From the NCBI GenBank assembly GCA_049487715.1, contig CP150576.1, positions 248,001-312,000 on the forward strand: DNA of 64,000 nt, written 5' to 3'. The number at the start of each line of letters is the position of its first letter. Position 1 is the stretch's first letter. A program made the position numbers and the translations under genes. The stretch is from Pycnococcus provasolii (lineage: Eukaryota; Chlorophyta; Pseudoscourfieldiophyceae; Pseudoscourfieldiales). Below the pieces are notes generated by a model that saw only the letters and a list, made by a program, of their open reading frames with translations, was not told the DNA's origin and did not search any database. Of the stretch, positions 9,664-19,655 are shown one piece after another.

Positions 9664-10338
9664 ATGGCGAAGTCTTCGTTGGCGTCGTCGTTGGCGTCGT
9701 CTTCGTCGTCTTTGTGGAGAGGGCTGGTGGGAGGAGCAGGGCTAGTGGGTGCTGGTGCTGGTGGGATTAGCTTGCTGGGATCCACCATCGGTTTAGGTTT
9801 AGGGAATCGATCGCTCATAGGTGGCTCGTCACTTGCGTCTCACATTCATGGTTCGTCTCACATTCATGGAACTCGTGGTGGTCTGGCTTCGTGGTTCTCG
9901 TCATCCACACCATTCTCAACCTCCGCAGAGTCAGCAGCATCAGATCACCACTCGCGCCTCGAAGGCGGTGCGTTCACGTCGCGCGTCAAGGGAAAAGCAC
10001 ACACGCTGTTTGAGAGGGAGTTTTTGGACAAATATCCAGACACAAGCCCCGAGCTCATTCAACAGGCGGAAGCGCGCGTCTTTGGAAACTTCATCAACGA
10101 AACGCAGTTAAGAACTGGACGAAAGGTCGTCAAGGGATACCTGAAGTACCAGCACTACTACGACTCGCAAGCCTTCCCTGACTTGGTGAAATACTCGAAA
10201 CATCCGATGTACCGTGACCCGCTGACGTCGTTCGACGAAGAACAGCGCGAAGACCGAAGGAGAAGAGGAAAAGTCAAGCCGAAGAAGGGGGAAGGCAAGC
10301 GTGCGCAGATGACCACAAAGGGCGGCAAAGGACGGTAA
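9664..10338 (+). CDS. MRPS33: mitochondrial small ribosomal subunit protein mS33
   Basis: Structural component of the mitochondrial ribosome small subunit. The C-terminal half matches the mS33 (MRPS33/YmS-T) pattern: ARVFGNFIN, RTGRKVVKGYL, MYRDPLTSFDEEQRE and the diagnostic basic tail RGKVKPKKGEGKRA. Residues 1-100 are Ser-, Gly- and Ala-rich with HIHGSSHIHG repeats and likely contain the mitochondrial targeting peptide. This makes the protein (224 residues) about twice the animal length. ATG at 9664. The downstream minus-strand gene converges on it 72 bp away. Confidence 0.8.
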   Translation: MAKSSLASSLASSSSSLWRGLVGGAGLVGAGAGGISLLGSTIGLGLGNRSLIGGSSLASHIHGSSHIHGTRGGLASWFSSSTPFSTSAESAASDHHSRLEGGAFTSRVKGKAHTLFEREFLDKYPDTSPELIQQAEARVFGNFINETQLRTGRKVVKGYLKYQHYYDSQAFPDLVKYSKHPMYRDPLTSFDEEQREDRRRRGKVKPKKGEGKRAQMTTKGGKGR

Positions 10339-10410
10339 GAAAGAAGGTAACTTACCTACAGAAAAAAAAAGTGCCTCAAAGGAAAAAAAAACGTGATTGC
10401 GCGCGCTCAC

Positions 10411-12030
10411 TCAACGCGTGACGCACAAATGAGTGAAGGCGCGCGCCGTCGCGGCGGCGGCGGCGGCGTCAGATGACGTGAGAAACACAGCGCTAAGAGC
10501 TTGGCGTGCGGCGATGCGTGCGCGACGCACGAGCTCCTGCTGCGCGGCAGAAAGCGAGCACGTCTTTGCGTCGTCACCTTTCTCCACAGGCTGCGATCGG
10601 CGTCGATGCGTGCGGGTGTCGTTGTTCGCGCTGTCCCACGTATCCGTGCGCCTCGCCGCTCGCTGTTGGTACTCGGCTGGAGTTGGGAGAAAAACGAGGT
10701 CGTCGTTGTCGTCGTCAACCACGTCCTCGAGGAACACGTATGGCTCCTTATTTGCCTCCTCCATATCGCTGCTCTTTGTGCTGCTGCAAGTCACGAGATC
10801 AGGAGACCTGCCGAAATAGATCCGGGATGGCTGTTCCGAACGAAGCGGCGGGTCGGGCAGAAGCCAAGCCGTGTCCGGAGACGCCGTAGCGGCGAGCGAT
10901 GACGCTTGTGTCGTGATGGCGCCACGTGGGCGGAATAAGATGGGCGTCTTCGTCGCAGTCGTAGGATATGCCTTGACACTTGGTCGACGCGAATTCGTCG
11001 AGCGGCTGAGGTTGTTAATGTCTCCATCCTCGTCGATGCCGCTCATCATGCCAGGCACCTCCTTGACAATCGGTCGTCGCGGCGTCTTCATCACCGCTGG
11101 CGTGCGTGGTTCGTTAAGTATCACCTTCGCCGGCTGCGCTGCTGCAAGCCGGTGTGTGCTGTCATTGAGTGGAGCATTGCTCGGAAGTTTTGTGATTGGC
11201 TTCGGCTCGCAGCTTGTTGTTCGCCGAAGCTGCGTCCGTGATGAAGGAGGTTTGCTGCCGCTGATCTTGTTGTTGTTGTCGGTTTCTACAGCGGCATCTT
11301 CCTCATCCTCTGCATCCATCCTTTTTCCGACGAGCGACGTCGCCAACTTCGGCTCCTCCTCCGGCTGTGGTGGTGTCGTGTGCAGATTCTTGATTTTGAT
11401 TGATGACGATAGCTTTATTAGTTTGGCCAATCGTTCTTCGATGCGGCGACGGCGGCTGTCCATATCTCTCAGCCGATTCTCTTGCACATCGACATCTCGT
11501 GCCAGTGCGGCAAGTCTTGTTGAAACGAGCCTCCTTGAGCTCAACTCTGAGATTTCGTCTATGGAATTTCTGCATTGCGCTTCGGCAGCTCTTTGCTTGT
11601 CGTCGTCGTCGTTGTCGTCAGTTATCATCCCCGCGAGCAATTTCCCAGGAGTGCTGCACGGCGAGAAGAACTCCTCATCAGCAGGCTCCTCAATTGCTTT
11701 CTTCTTCTGAGTAGTTGTCGTCGTTTCGTCCGACACCTCCAACGACGATGCCTCTTCAGTCTCTTCCTCATCCTCATCATCACCCCCCATCATCATCACG
11801 CACATGTCGTCAGCGTCAACATCGACATCAGTGTCGTCGTCAAAGACCGCCTGAAGAACGTCATCGGGGCTACCCAAGGAGAAAGACGAGAAGGATCTCT
11901 TTGATGAAGTACAACTACCAGCAGAACTAGCAGAATAAAAGGTGGATCCACCACGTGATGCCACGCCTGTCAGTGATTGGGAATCATCCGACAACGACGA
12001 GCACACAGGATTACTACTGCGAGACGCCAT
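10411..12030 (-). CDS. acidic/Ser-rich coiled-coil protein, unrecognised
   Basis: 539 residues with no family recognised. The N-terminus is Ser-rich, followed by acidic stretches (DDDTDVDVDADD, GGDDEDEEETEE). A short coiled coil lies at about residues 150-205 (SRRLVSTRLAALARDVDV, SRRRRIEERLAKLIKL). The rest is disordered, with basic and proline-rich patches and an Ala-rich C-terminus. It looks like a scaffold or regulatory protein rather than an enzyme. The gene is divergent from the P450 gene, with 322 bp shared upstream. Confidence 0.6.
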   Translation of the reverse strand: MASRSSNPVCSSLSDDSQSLTGVASRGGSTFYSASSAGSCTSSKRSFSSFSLGSPDDVLQAVFDDDTDVDVDADDMCVMMMGGDDEDEEETEEASSLEVSDETTTTTQKKKAIEEPADEEFFSPCSTPGKLLAGMITDDNDDDDKQRAAEAQCRNSIDEISELSSRRLVSTRLAALARDVDVQENRLRDMDSRRRRIEERLAKLIKLSSSIKIKNLHTTPPQPEEEPKLATSLVGKRMDAEDEEDAAVETDNNNKISGSKPPSSRTQLRRTTSCEPKPITKLPSNAPLNDSTHRLAAAQPAKVILNEPRTPAVMKTPRRPIVKEVPGMMSGIDEDGDINNLSRSTNSRRPSVKAYPTTATKTPILFRPRGAITTQASSLAATASPDTAWLLPDPPLRSEQPSRIYFGRSPDLVTCSSTKSSDMEEANKEPYVFLEDVVDDDNDDLVFLPTPAEYQQRAARRTDTWDSANNDTRTHRRRSQPVEKGDDAKTCSLSAAQQELVRRARIAARQALSAVFLTSSDAAAAAATARAFTHLCVTR

Positions 12031-12352
12031 GGATTGTTGGTGGAAAATCCCAAGAAAAAGGCGCGTCTGAATTGGGCAATTCCTGAAGTTCGAAAAAATG
12101 GGCGCGGTAATTTTTCCCGGTCGATTGGGGTTTTCAGGATTTCAGACAGGAAAACTCAAACTCGTTCATCGTACGGTACGGGAGGAGGAAAATCGGAAAA
12201 TCGGAAAAATCCCCATCCATGCAGCAAATTTCAGCCACATTCGTCGCGCTTTCTGCAGCTGCCATTGATCGCGCCATTGAACGTGCGGGGCCCACCTCCA
12301 CCTGTCCAGACCTGGTAATCTGAAGTCAATCGCCATAATCTAGCTAGCCGCC
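12031..12352. promoter_or_regulatory. probable bidirectional promoter region
   Basis: Lies between two divergent starts (12030 minus, 12353 plus). It carries repeated GGAAAATC/GATTTTCC-like strings (about 12040, 12105-12135, 12190-12210), including CGGAAAATCGGAAAAATCCCC. No TATA box was identified. Promoter role is inferred from position only. Confidence 0.4.
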
Positions 12353-14074
12353 ATGTCGCCGTGGGATTATGTGAAGCTGGTGGCTGGCGTTGGCGGCGGT
12401 GCGTACATTTTGCAGTGGTGGATCTCAGTGGTGGATCGCGTCGACGGCTTCTGGACGCCCTTTGTGCTCACGATCACGCTGACTATCGCAGCGGCGTCTG
12501 TCGTGATGGGAATCGCCTCCTTGGTGTCGAAGGACAACGACGACATTCCCAGCGTGCCTGGCGCACTACCCTTCCTGGGAAATGTCGGCATCTACAGAGA
12601 TGTTGAACGATTCACGAGCAACGTGGAGGCTGCTGTGAAGCGATACGAGAACGACAAAGGATTCACAAGCCTTCGCCTTCCTTCGCTGAATCCTTTCGGG
12701 CGACGTGTCATTCTGGTGAACAACAAGGATGCAATCCAGCAGATGCTAACGCGACGCCCAACCACATTCGAGCGACCGCAGCTTCTTGTCGACGTCATGC
12801 ACGGAATGTTGGGTTTTAGCAAAGATCTCAGCGTGTTCACGTCTGGTGGATTTGCGGACTGGGGTCGTGCACGCCGCATCACATCTCCATCCTTCAACCA
12901 CACGAACGTTGCGACGATGAAGCCGCAGTGCTTCGAGGTTGCCGCAAGTCTAGTGCAACGCTGGTTGGAAGCCGCAAAACATTATGCAACAGGAGACGTC
13001 GTGGATGCTCTGGAAGACTTCAACTTGTTCACGTTCTCGGTGGTCGCACAAGTGGGTTTTGGCCTTCCATTCGACGCGCTCTCCTCAGACAGCACGTTGC
13101 AGGATACGCGAGAGGGTGCACCCAAACCTCTGTCCACGCTACTTCCTGATCTGAAGGAAACGACTAAGCATCAGGGTGACTGGACGCTGAATCCGCTCCT
13201 CCAGGTACTCGACCCGCTCTTTTCCAAGACGAAGCTAAACGAGACTATCATCAAGCGTGATCGTGTGCGCGATTACCTCGATGAGCTGATAGAGTTTGAA
13301 AAAAAGCAGCTTGAGGAGGGCGGACATTCGAAATCGCTTCTCTCGAAATTATCTGATCCAGCGACGAAGCTGACGGCGGAGGAGGTGATTTCGAATTTCA
13401 CGACGTACTTTTTTGCTGGGGTGGACACCACCGCTGTTGGACTGTCTTGGTCCATCTGCTACGCCGCTCTTGATCGATCTCTTCAACGCAAGCTCGCGGA
13501 GGAGGCTGATGCGGCTGGCGTGACGGCATGGATTCGCGCTAGGCTGCTCGGGTCGAAGCAGCAGGATCTTCCCTTCTCGGACGTGGGCATAGCGACGCTA
13601 CTATCGAACAGCTCTAAGAATCCGCTTAAGCTTGCGCGTGGGGTATTCCTCGAAGCGCTACGTCTTCACCCACCCGCAAGCCAGCTTGGCGCGGACGTTG
13701 GTGCGGATGGAGCGGAGCTGATGGGATACCGCTTTGAGCCCGGAACTCTGATGTTCCAGATGTTGCGCAACCAAATGTGCAGTGAGCGCAACAACGTCAA
13801 AGAACCCGCGTCATTTTCGCCGGAGCGGTGGTGTGAGGATTCGCCTGACAAGATCGACGACGCTTTTCTGTCTGCACTGATGTTTGGCGGTGGACCACGG
13901 ATCTGTCCTGGAAGGCACTTGAGCGTGCTCGAGGCGTCGATCGTCCTCTCATGCATATTTTCGCACCTCGAGGTGCACAACGTGAGTGGTGGCGCGGCAC
14001 TTCCTGCGGAGGTGACGCGCTTCACGATGCAGCCCGAGATGGCGCTCGTACGCGTGAGCCGACGCATTAACTAG
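12353..14074 (+). CDS. cytochrome P450 monooxygenase
   Basis: 573 residues; a heme-thiolate oxygenase, probably ER-anchored. Residues about 1-65 contain hydrophobic segments (FVLTITLTIAAASVVMGIAS) for membrane attachment. The I-helix oxygen-binding motif is AGVDTT (FFAGVDTTAVGLSW), the K-helix ExxR is EALRLHPP, and the PERF region is FSPERW. The heme-binding loop is FGGGPRICPGRHL with ligand Cys at about 518. All core motifs are intact, so it should be active. Subfamily and substrate cannot be told from the sequence alone. ATG 12353 directly precedes the membrane segment. Confidence 0.92.
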   Translation: MSPWDYVKLVAGVGGGAYILQWWISVVDRVDGFWTPFVLTITLTIAAASVVMGIASLVSKDNDDIPSVPGALPFLGNVGIYRDVERFTSNVEAAVKRYENDKGFTSLRLPSLNPFGRRVILVNNKDAIQQMLTRRPTTFERPQLLVDVMHGMLGFSKDLSVFTSGGFADWGRARRITSPSFNHTNVATMKPQCFEVAASLVQRWLEAAKHYATGDVVDALEDFNLFTFSVVAQVGFGLPFDALSSDSTLQDTREGAPKPLSTLLPDLKETTKHQGDWTLNPLLQVLDPLFSKTKLNETIIKRDRVRDYLDELIEFEKKQLEEGGHSKSLLSKLSDPATKLTAEEVISNFTTYFFAGVDTTAVGLSWSICYAALDRSLQRKLAEEADAAGVTAWIRARLLGSKQQDLPFSDVGIATLLSNSSKNPLKLARGVFLEALRLHPPASQLGADVGADGAELMGYRFEPGTLMFQMLRNQMCSERNNVKEPASFSPERWCEDSPDKIDDAFLSALMFGGGPRICPGRHLSVLEASIVLSCIFSHLEVHNVSGGAALPAEVTRFTMQPEMALVRVSRRIN

Positions 14075-14517
14075 GGTAGATGGGGCAAAAACGAATTGAA
14101 TTGAAGAGGGTGGGTGGTGCGGCGTAGATAGAAGGTAAGTGGATAGTAACGAAGAATCAACTTAATCACATTTCCAGTCATCCTTCATCCCTTCCCTCCC
14201 GACTCCTGAGAAGTACTTTAACTGGTCGTCGGATGTGTGAGTTTAGGGGTTTGATCATAGATCAGGGAGCGAGTGGGGCCGGAAAATCCAGATTTCTATC
14301 TGGGAGAACCGTTTTCCGATTCTCCTCCAAGAAAGAAATCCGGAGCACAGTAATTCTTCTCGTCGAAAATCAGAAATCGCTCGATTCGTGGTGGATAATA
14401 CACTCCACTCCACTGCACGGAAGCCATACTGGAGCACGCCATACCTGCTTGTGTATTGTGTTTTGTGTTTTGTGTATCTGGTGTATTTGGTGGGTTCGGT
14501 ATTTCGTTGGTTCGATC
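14075..14517. other. intergenic / leader of the NAD kinase gene
   Basis: The NAD kinase frame remains open back to 14233, but that part (rich in GGAAAATCC/GGAGAACC-like strings and later GT/TTG-rich) does not look coding, so it is treated as leader. Confidence 0.4.
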
Positions 14518-16749
14518 ATGTCGCAGGGTGAGTCTGAGTTGGCTCTCGCGCCCATCTTGGCGTTGTTGAAGGCATCCGCAGACCGGGAAGCGGCGGCGCT
14601 CGACGAAGCGCGTCGTTGGAAAGTTCGATTTTCCAACCTGCTTTCGGCGCATCAAAGTCAGTCGGGAACGGTGGCTGGGGCGTCATCTGCATCTGCATCT
14701 GCACCTCACGACAATGGTCTCTCTGGTGTCTCTAACGTGACTTTGGATGGGTTAAGGTCGGTATCGGCGCTCTCGGCGTCTCTGTCTCCGCGTACCAGGG
14801 TAGGCACCAACGAAAACGCATCTGCTTCTGCTTCTGCTTCTGCAACAACCAAGGACCATAAGGATAACAACAACAACACACCTCCTGTTATTTCTGCTCC
14901 GACGGCGCTGAACCACCAACATCATCATCAAAAAAGTCATAACAAGAACACCACAACGGATGACGCATCACAACAACACAACGCCGCAATAATCAAGGGT
15001 TCCAACGCCACGACCATCAAACAAGGTGCTGCCGCCGTCAATCACAACCACAACCACGAACCGCCTATCCATGAGTCAGATCCAATACCGCTGCCAAGCC
15101 TGCCCAAGTCGCCGACGTCGCGCAGAAATAGCCACGTGCGTGTATCGCTCGACGCGGACGAAGCGGACAGCGTGCTTTTCGACGATACGGGACACGGATC
15201 CGTGGGTGCGGCGGCGGCTTCCGCAGTCGCTATGCTAGGAGCACGTGCGTGGCTGAGGCCAAATAGTCCGAGCAGGCCAAATAGTCCGAGGAAAGACGAG
15301 GACGACAGCAGCGACAGCAACGGCAGCAGGGACGACGATTTGACAGCCAACCACAACCACGGCTCCACGACCGCCAACCACACCACGCCAACAAAGGCGA
15401 GGTTCAGGCTGCTGTGCTCGAGTCAGGCTGCTTCGACGTCGTCATTCGCCGTGGGAAATCGATCTCCTCAGGTACGCAACGGCAACGACAGCGACAACAG
15501 CAGCCGTAGCATAACGCCGGTGTCGTCGTACGAGGAAATTCCAAAAATCCTGTCAAATCCTGACAACACGTTCGCCCGCCGAGCTGCAAAGTCGTCATTA
15601 GTCAACTCGCAGGCCTCGCCTTCGGCATCCTCGCCACGATCGCACAAGACGCTCGACGCAAGCGTCGTCACACGCAAGGACACAAACACGCTGGAAACGT
15701 CTTTGGGACACACGGGATATGACCTTGAGCACGTGCTGTCGCTCACGTGGCTGTCACGGCCGTCGCGCGTGCTGATCGTCGCTAAGCCGAGCGAGGATAT
15801 CATGCGTGCGGTTGAGCGATGCGCGATCCACCTGCTGCACAAGAGAATCACCGTATACGTCGAGCCGAAGATGCACAAGCGAATCAGCGCAAGCCCCGTC
15901 GTCACGAGCTTTACCAACTTCTCCTCTCTCGTTTTGACGTGGCCAGTCTCGCCGGCAGCTACCGACGACGATGAGAGCATGTATATGCCCGACCCGATCC
16001 CTTGCGACGTTTCCGAGCGCCTTGACCTCGCGGTGACGCTTGGCGGCGACGGAACGGTTCTCTGGACGAGTCGACTGATTGGTGCCGCGCCATGTCCACC
16101 TCTCGTGAGCTTTCACCTAGGAAGCCTCGGCTTCCTCGCGCCGTTCGACCCGAAGGAGATGGAGACGACGTTAGACGGCATTCTATGCGGCGGCTTCAAC
16201 CTGTTTTTGCGCCATCGTCTGCTCTGCCGCCTGGTTCGCGCTGGCGAGAATGTTGTTCGCGAGAAGGCGGTGATGAACGAGGTTGTGATTGACCGAGGCC
16301 CGTCGCCTTTCCTCACCAACCTGCAGTGCTTTGTTGGCGATGCATTCATGACGTCCGTGCAGGGCGACGGCGTGCTTATCAGCACACCCACGGGCAGCAC
16401 GGCGTACAATCTTGCCGCCGGTGGCTCGATGGTGCACCCTGCCGTCCCCGGCATCATGTTTACACCCATTTGTCCTCACAGCCTGAGCTTCCGGCCGCTC
16501 GTTCTGCCCGACACGTTGACACTCAAAATCATGGTGCCGGACGGCGCGCGAGGCGATGCGTTCGTGTCGTTCGATGGCAAGGAGCGCGAGCGACTCGGTC
16601 CAGGAGATCAGCTGTACATACGCGTGAGTCCTCATCCAATCCCGTCCGTTTGCGTCAAGGATGGAACGCGCGACTGGTTTCTCAATGTTAGGAATGTGCT
16701 CAAGTGGAACGACCGAGACAGTCAGCAACTGATGAGCAATCCGATCTGA
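14518..16749 (+). CDS. NAD kinase
   Basis: 743 residues. Phosphorylates NAD to NADP using ATP. The catalytic domain occupies about residues 390-735. It shows the GGDGT motif (LAVTLGGDGTVLWTS, about 508), the NEV/VIDRG segment (AVMNEVVIDRGPSPFLTNL) and the family motif SVQGDGVLISTPTGSTAYN, followed by SLSFRPLVLP. The first about 380 residues are low complexity (Ser, His, Asn and Thr runs) with a duplicated RPNSPSRPNSPRK-like element; such long N-termini occur in regulated eukaryotic NAD kinases. ATG 14518 (MSQGESELALAP) was preferred over an in-frame extension to 14233. A TGTAA follows at 16786. Confidence 0.9.
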   Translation: MSQGESELALAPILALLKASADREAAALDEARRWKVRFSNLLSAHQSQSGTVAGASSASASAPHDNGLSGVSNVTLDGLRSVSALSASLSPRTRVGTNENASASASASATTKDHKDNNNNTPPVISAPTALNHQHHHQKSHNKNTTTDDASQQHNAAIIKGSNATTIKQGAAAVNHNHNHEPPIHESDPIPLPSLPKSPTSRRNSHVRVSLDADEADSVLFDDTGHGSVGAAAASAVAMLGARAWLRPNSPSRPNSPRKDEDDSSDSNGSRDDDLTANHNHGSTTANHTTPTKARFRLLCSSQAASTSSFAVGNRSPQVRNGNDSDNSSRSITPVSSYEEIPKILSNPDNTFARRAAKSSLVNSQASPSASSPRSHKTLDASVVTRKDTNTLETSLGHTGYDLEHVLSLTWLSRPSRVLIVAKPSEDIMRAVERCAIHLLHKRITVYVEPKMHKRISASPVVTSFTNFSSLVLTWPVSPAATDDDESMYMPDPIPCDVSERLDLAVTLGGDGTVLWTSRLIGAAPCPPLVSFHLGSLGFLAPFDPKEMETTLDGILCGGFNLFLRHRLLCRLVRAGENVVREKAVMNEVVIDRGPSPFLTNLQCFVGDAFMTSVQGDGVLISTPTGSTAYNLAAGGSMVHPAVPGIMFTPICPHSLSFRPLVLPDTLTLKIMVPDGARGDAFVSFDGKERERLGPGDQLYIRVSPHPIPSVCVKDGTRDWFLNVRNVLKWNDRDSQQLMSNPI

Positions 16750-16785
16750 CGAAGTGTACTTTGCAAAAGAACAAATAATTTCGTT

Positions 16786-16790
16786 TGTAA
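16786..16790 (+). terminator. TGTAA, likely polyadenylation signal of the NAD kinase gene
   Basis: Chlorophyte-type signal 37 bp after the stop codon. Confidence 0.45.
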
Positions 16791-16946
16791 ATAAGTATCA
16801 ATGTTGTGTTTTTACCAAACAATCACACGTCCATGCATCCTAAAAGACTTTTTTGGTAAGTGGTGTAACGTTAAAGTGCACGGTCCACCGCGTTCGTTCC
16901 TCCAGACTTGTTTCACCAGCCGATCCTGCATCTCCGGCACCTTCCA

Positions 16947-17156
16947 TCACCGTTGACTTGACCCGACGGCCACCAGCGCGCGCTCACGGCGCTCGACGCT
17001 CTCGCCCAGACGGCTCTCGCCGCGGACGAGCGAGGCGAGCGCCATCACGACGGGCAGCACCACCAGCACGCTCTCCGCCGTCGCGCCATCGTGACCTGCG
17101 CTCGGGCTGCCGCCGTCAGGTTCGTCACGTGCAGCAGCCATGCGCGTGCCGCTCAT
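16947..17156 (-). CDS. possible small membrane protein
   Basis: 69 residues from ATG 17156. A central hydrophobic segment (SVLVVLPVVMALASLVRG) is flanked by charged ends, so it could be a single-pass membrane peptide. It lies alone in the 528-bp gap between the convergent NAD kinase and the next minus-strand gene. No family recognised. It may be a chance frame in a GC-rich gap. Confidence 0.3.
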   Translation of the reverse strand: MSGTRMAAARDEPDGGSPSAGHDGATAESVLVVLPVVMALASLVRGESRLGESVERRERALVAVGSSQR

Positions 17157-17277
17157 CGTGAGCGTCACCAGGTTTTTAATGGACGATTTGGGTTTGTTAG
17201 GGTTGGTGTTTTATTTGTGGTGTAACGAATTGTTTATTAAAAAGTACAAAACAAATATCAAGAATGAATCACAGCGA

Positions 17278-18954
17278 TCATTTCTTCTTCGGCGTCTTAC
17301 CCTTTTTCGGGCTGCCGCCTTTGCCACCAGCTTTCTTAGCAGACTTCTTGGCGCTCGCCCGCATGATGTCCTCCACGCTCAAAACCTCGGAGCGGTGCGC
17401 TTGGCCAGGCGGCGGTAACCGCGAAAGAAGTTCCGACTCCGAGCGAGACTGCGACATGGGATTCGCCGCTTGCATTAGCCGATGTGCACGAACCTTTGGG
17501 TTTGGCGTGAGCGCCGTCTCGTCCACGGAGGGTGTCCAGTAGACGCTCAGGGCACCGCCGGCACCGACGCCGTCTGATGACATGGATGCGCCGAAGGTTG
17601 TGCCGGGACTCATCGGGTCCTCCTCGTTGCCGAAGCGGCTGCGTTGTTGCGTGCACGCTGGCTCTGGCATTCCAACACGTCGTCGAGCTTCCGATCGAGC
17701 GAGCCAACCCGCCTCTGCGCGCATGAGGCTTTGCTCGTCCGCCAGAGCCTTGCGCTCGCCGTACTCCTCCATCGCATTGTCGACGTAGCTTGCCACCGCC
17801 GCCTCGCCGTTGCGAAGCTCGACCCACCTCTCGCGTAGCCAGCTCGCTCGCGCAGCCTCGGCGGGAGTTAGGGTGCGAACGCGCTGCGCCGGTTCAGGTT
17901 TTGGTGGTGGTGCAGCTAAAGACGGGCGAGATCGCTGCGGGCTCTTAGGCGGAGCGACGTTGCCCTTCCAATCGCGCGGCGTGAGCCCTCCGTGCAGTTC
18001 TGGCGTCTCCTGCGGAGCGCGTATGCGCGCGGCACGAGCCGCCGCCTGCTGTGGCGTTTCCTCCGGCGGTGGCTTCCACGTGCTTGCGGGAAGGAAGTGG
18101 TAAGCCGGCGTTCGCAGTTTAGACGCCGACGACTTTGTCACGGGTGCGGCCCTCGTGCCTGAGTACGGCGTGACGAAGGTTCTTCTCTTCGTTTCGCTGT
18201 GAAGCAGACGGCTCGCGCATCGTTCGAGGCTTGCCGCACTCGGGCTTGCGGTGATTGTGCCCACGGAGATCTGGCTAACGCTCGGCGCAAGGCTGACGGC
18301 GCCTGGCGTCGGCGTGTTTGCGAAGAGCGCCGCACCGAGCGGCGTTGCGGAGTTTGCGGCTGGCGTCGGCTTGCTCTTCTTGAACCACCTCTGCGTGGCC
18401 GCGACTCTGGATTTCCACTCAGCTGCTGGTGCGAGAAGGCACGACCTGAGCGCTTGTCTTGCCGCTCTCCAGAAGGCGCGTTCGCGCGCGGTGGTTGGTG
18501 TGGGCGTGGGCACGTCGTCGTCGACGCCCAAGGCTTCCTGGTTCGGCGTGGTAGGTCCTTCAGCCGGCAGGTGTATTTGTTCCCACGTGAGTAGTTCGTC
18601 GTACATTCGCGTGAATGCAAGAGTCGTAGTAGCATCGGTCACGGAGGATTTCGACTTCAGGCAGTCTTGCACGTAAGCGTCGAGGGCGGAAGGTCCTAAC
18701 TTCTTCGAGGACGACGACGAGGTCTCGCCACCACCTTTCTTAAATCTTGATGATGACATGATTGACGTCTTCAACAAAAACGACAACGCAACGGAACCTG
18801 AGGTTGCGATACCTGAGGTTCCTCCTGAGGCTGAGGCTGAAGACGACATTGAGAGGGAATGGGACGGATGTTCACCACCAACACCACCAACAACACCACC
18901 ACCACCACCAGAGGACGAACGCAACGCACTGCGCAAGTTATGCCAACGAGACAT
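17278..18954 (-). CDS. unrecognised low-complexity protein with Lys-rich tail
   Basis: 558 residues. It starts MSRWHNLR followed by a Gly/Val run, then Ser-rich sequence. A possibly folded part lies at about residues 95-200 (LDAYVQDCLKSKSSV, FTRMYDELLTWEQI, ERAFWRAARQALRSCLL, EWKSRVAATQRWFKK). The middle is Pro- and Ser-rich. A helical segment (RASWLRERWVELRNGEAA) follows. The protein ends in a basic tail (KKSAKKAGGKGGSPKKGK) that could bind nucleic acid or membranes. No known family. The start context TTAAGAA-ATGTC-CGTTGG is shared with the CRAL-TRIO gene at 38438. Confidence 0.6.
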   Translation of the reverse strand: MSRWHNLRSALRSSSGGGGGVVGGVGGEHPSHSLSMSSSASASGGTSGIATSGSVALSFLLKTSIMSSSRFKKGGGETSSSSSKKLGPSALDAYVQDCLKSKSSVTDATTTLAFTRMYDELLTWEQIHLPAEGPTTPNQEALGVDDDVPTPTPTTARERAFWRAARQALRSCLLAPAAEWKSRVAATQRWFKKSKPTPAANSATPLGAALFANTPTPGAVSLAPSVSQISVGTITASPSAASLERCASRLLHSETKRRTFVTPYSGTRAAPVTKSSASKLRTPAYHFLPASTWKPPPEETPQQAAARAARIRAPQETPELHGGLTPRDWKGNVAPPKSPQRSRPSLAAPPPKPEPAQRVRTLTPAEAARASWLRERWVELRNGEAAVASYVDNAMEEYGERKALADEQSLMRAEAGWLARSEARRRVGMPEPACTQQRSRFGNEEDPMSPGTTFGASMSSDGVGAGGALSVYWTPSVDETALTPNPKVRAHRLMQAANPMSQSRSESELLSRLPPPGQAHRSEVLSVEDIMRASAKKSAKKAGGKGGSPKKGKTPKKK

Positions 18955-19018
18955 TTCTTAAGGTAATTGTTTTTTTAGTTTTTTTTGGTTTTTTTTTGGG
19001 AGAATGCATTATTGCCCG

Positions 19019-19077
19019 GCCCTCCAGAAGCCCTCCTCCCCCCGGCCGGCCCGGGCCGGGCCCGGCCTTGACTCGCG
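19019..19077. repeat. GC-rich palindromic cluster
   Basis: CCGGCCGGCCCGGGCCGGGCCCGGCC-type overlapping palindromes in the 182-bp gap between two minus-strand genes. It could form a strong hairpin. Confidence 0.5.
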
Positions 19078-19136
19078 CTGGACTTTCTGTTATTTCTCTA
19101 CCCCCGGGGGCGGGGGCCTCACTAAAAAGGATGGCG

Positions 19137-19655
19137 TTACCGTAGTACCTTGTGCGGGTGCTGTCGCACTCGCGCGCATCCGCGAGGACAGCGTCTTCGG
19201 CGAGCTGTGCGTTTTCCCATAGGCACATCCTGAATCTCCTTGAATCTCCTTCCAATGCTTGTGATCATCTGCGAGGTGGCGTCTGCCACTTCGCAATTTC
19301 TCTGGTCGATGGCGTGCGCGCGCGGAGTATCTCGCGTCTTAAAAAGATTTCGAAGTTTTTGACGTCGTCGATGCACGTCAAACTCAAACTCTTGTCCACC
19401 TCGCTCGGATGGTTTGAAAAGCTTCCGATGGTACACTTGCGCCAAGACCTGCGAGTAGTGGCACAGCAGTGTCGGCAACAGCACTACAGCAGTAGGTGAT
19501 TCGGTGAGCTCGTCCGTCGTGGACACGTTGCGTCGCTTGTGCGGGCGTGTTGTGTCCTCGAGCTCGGGTGCGAGTGCGCGTGTTTCCGCATGTCGATCCG
19601 CCATAGTGACGGGAGACGGCGGCGTGCGAGCGCCAGGGGTGCGGCGGGGTGGCAT
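19137..19655 (-). CDS. hypothetical protein, C-terminus uncertain
   Basis: 172 residues from ATG 19655; no family recognised. The middle looks like real protein (AVVLLPTLLCHYSQVLAQVY, then RGGQEFEFDVHRRRQKLRNL). The C-terminal about 35 residues become an Arg-rich string typical of out-of-frame GC-rich DNA. At about 19225-19250 there is a near-duplication of GAATCTCCTT, where a slip could have changed frame, so the true C-terminus may lie in another frame. Confidence 0.4.
   Translation of the reverse strand: MPPRRTPGARTPPSPVTMADRHAETRALAPELEDTTRPHKRRNVSTTDELTESPTAVVLLPTLLCHYSQVLAQVYHRKLFKPSERGGQEFEFDVHRRRQKLRNLFKTRDTPRAHAIDQRNCEVADATSQMITSIGRRFKEIQDVPMGKRTARRRRCPRGCARVRQHPHKVLR

Noticed and set aside
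16853-17161. Arg-rich plus-strand ORF
   Set aside because: Arg/Pro/Ser composition typical of antisense GC-rich frames; opposite to a more plausible small minus-strand ORF.
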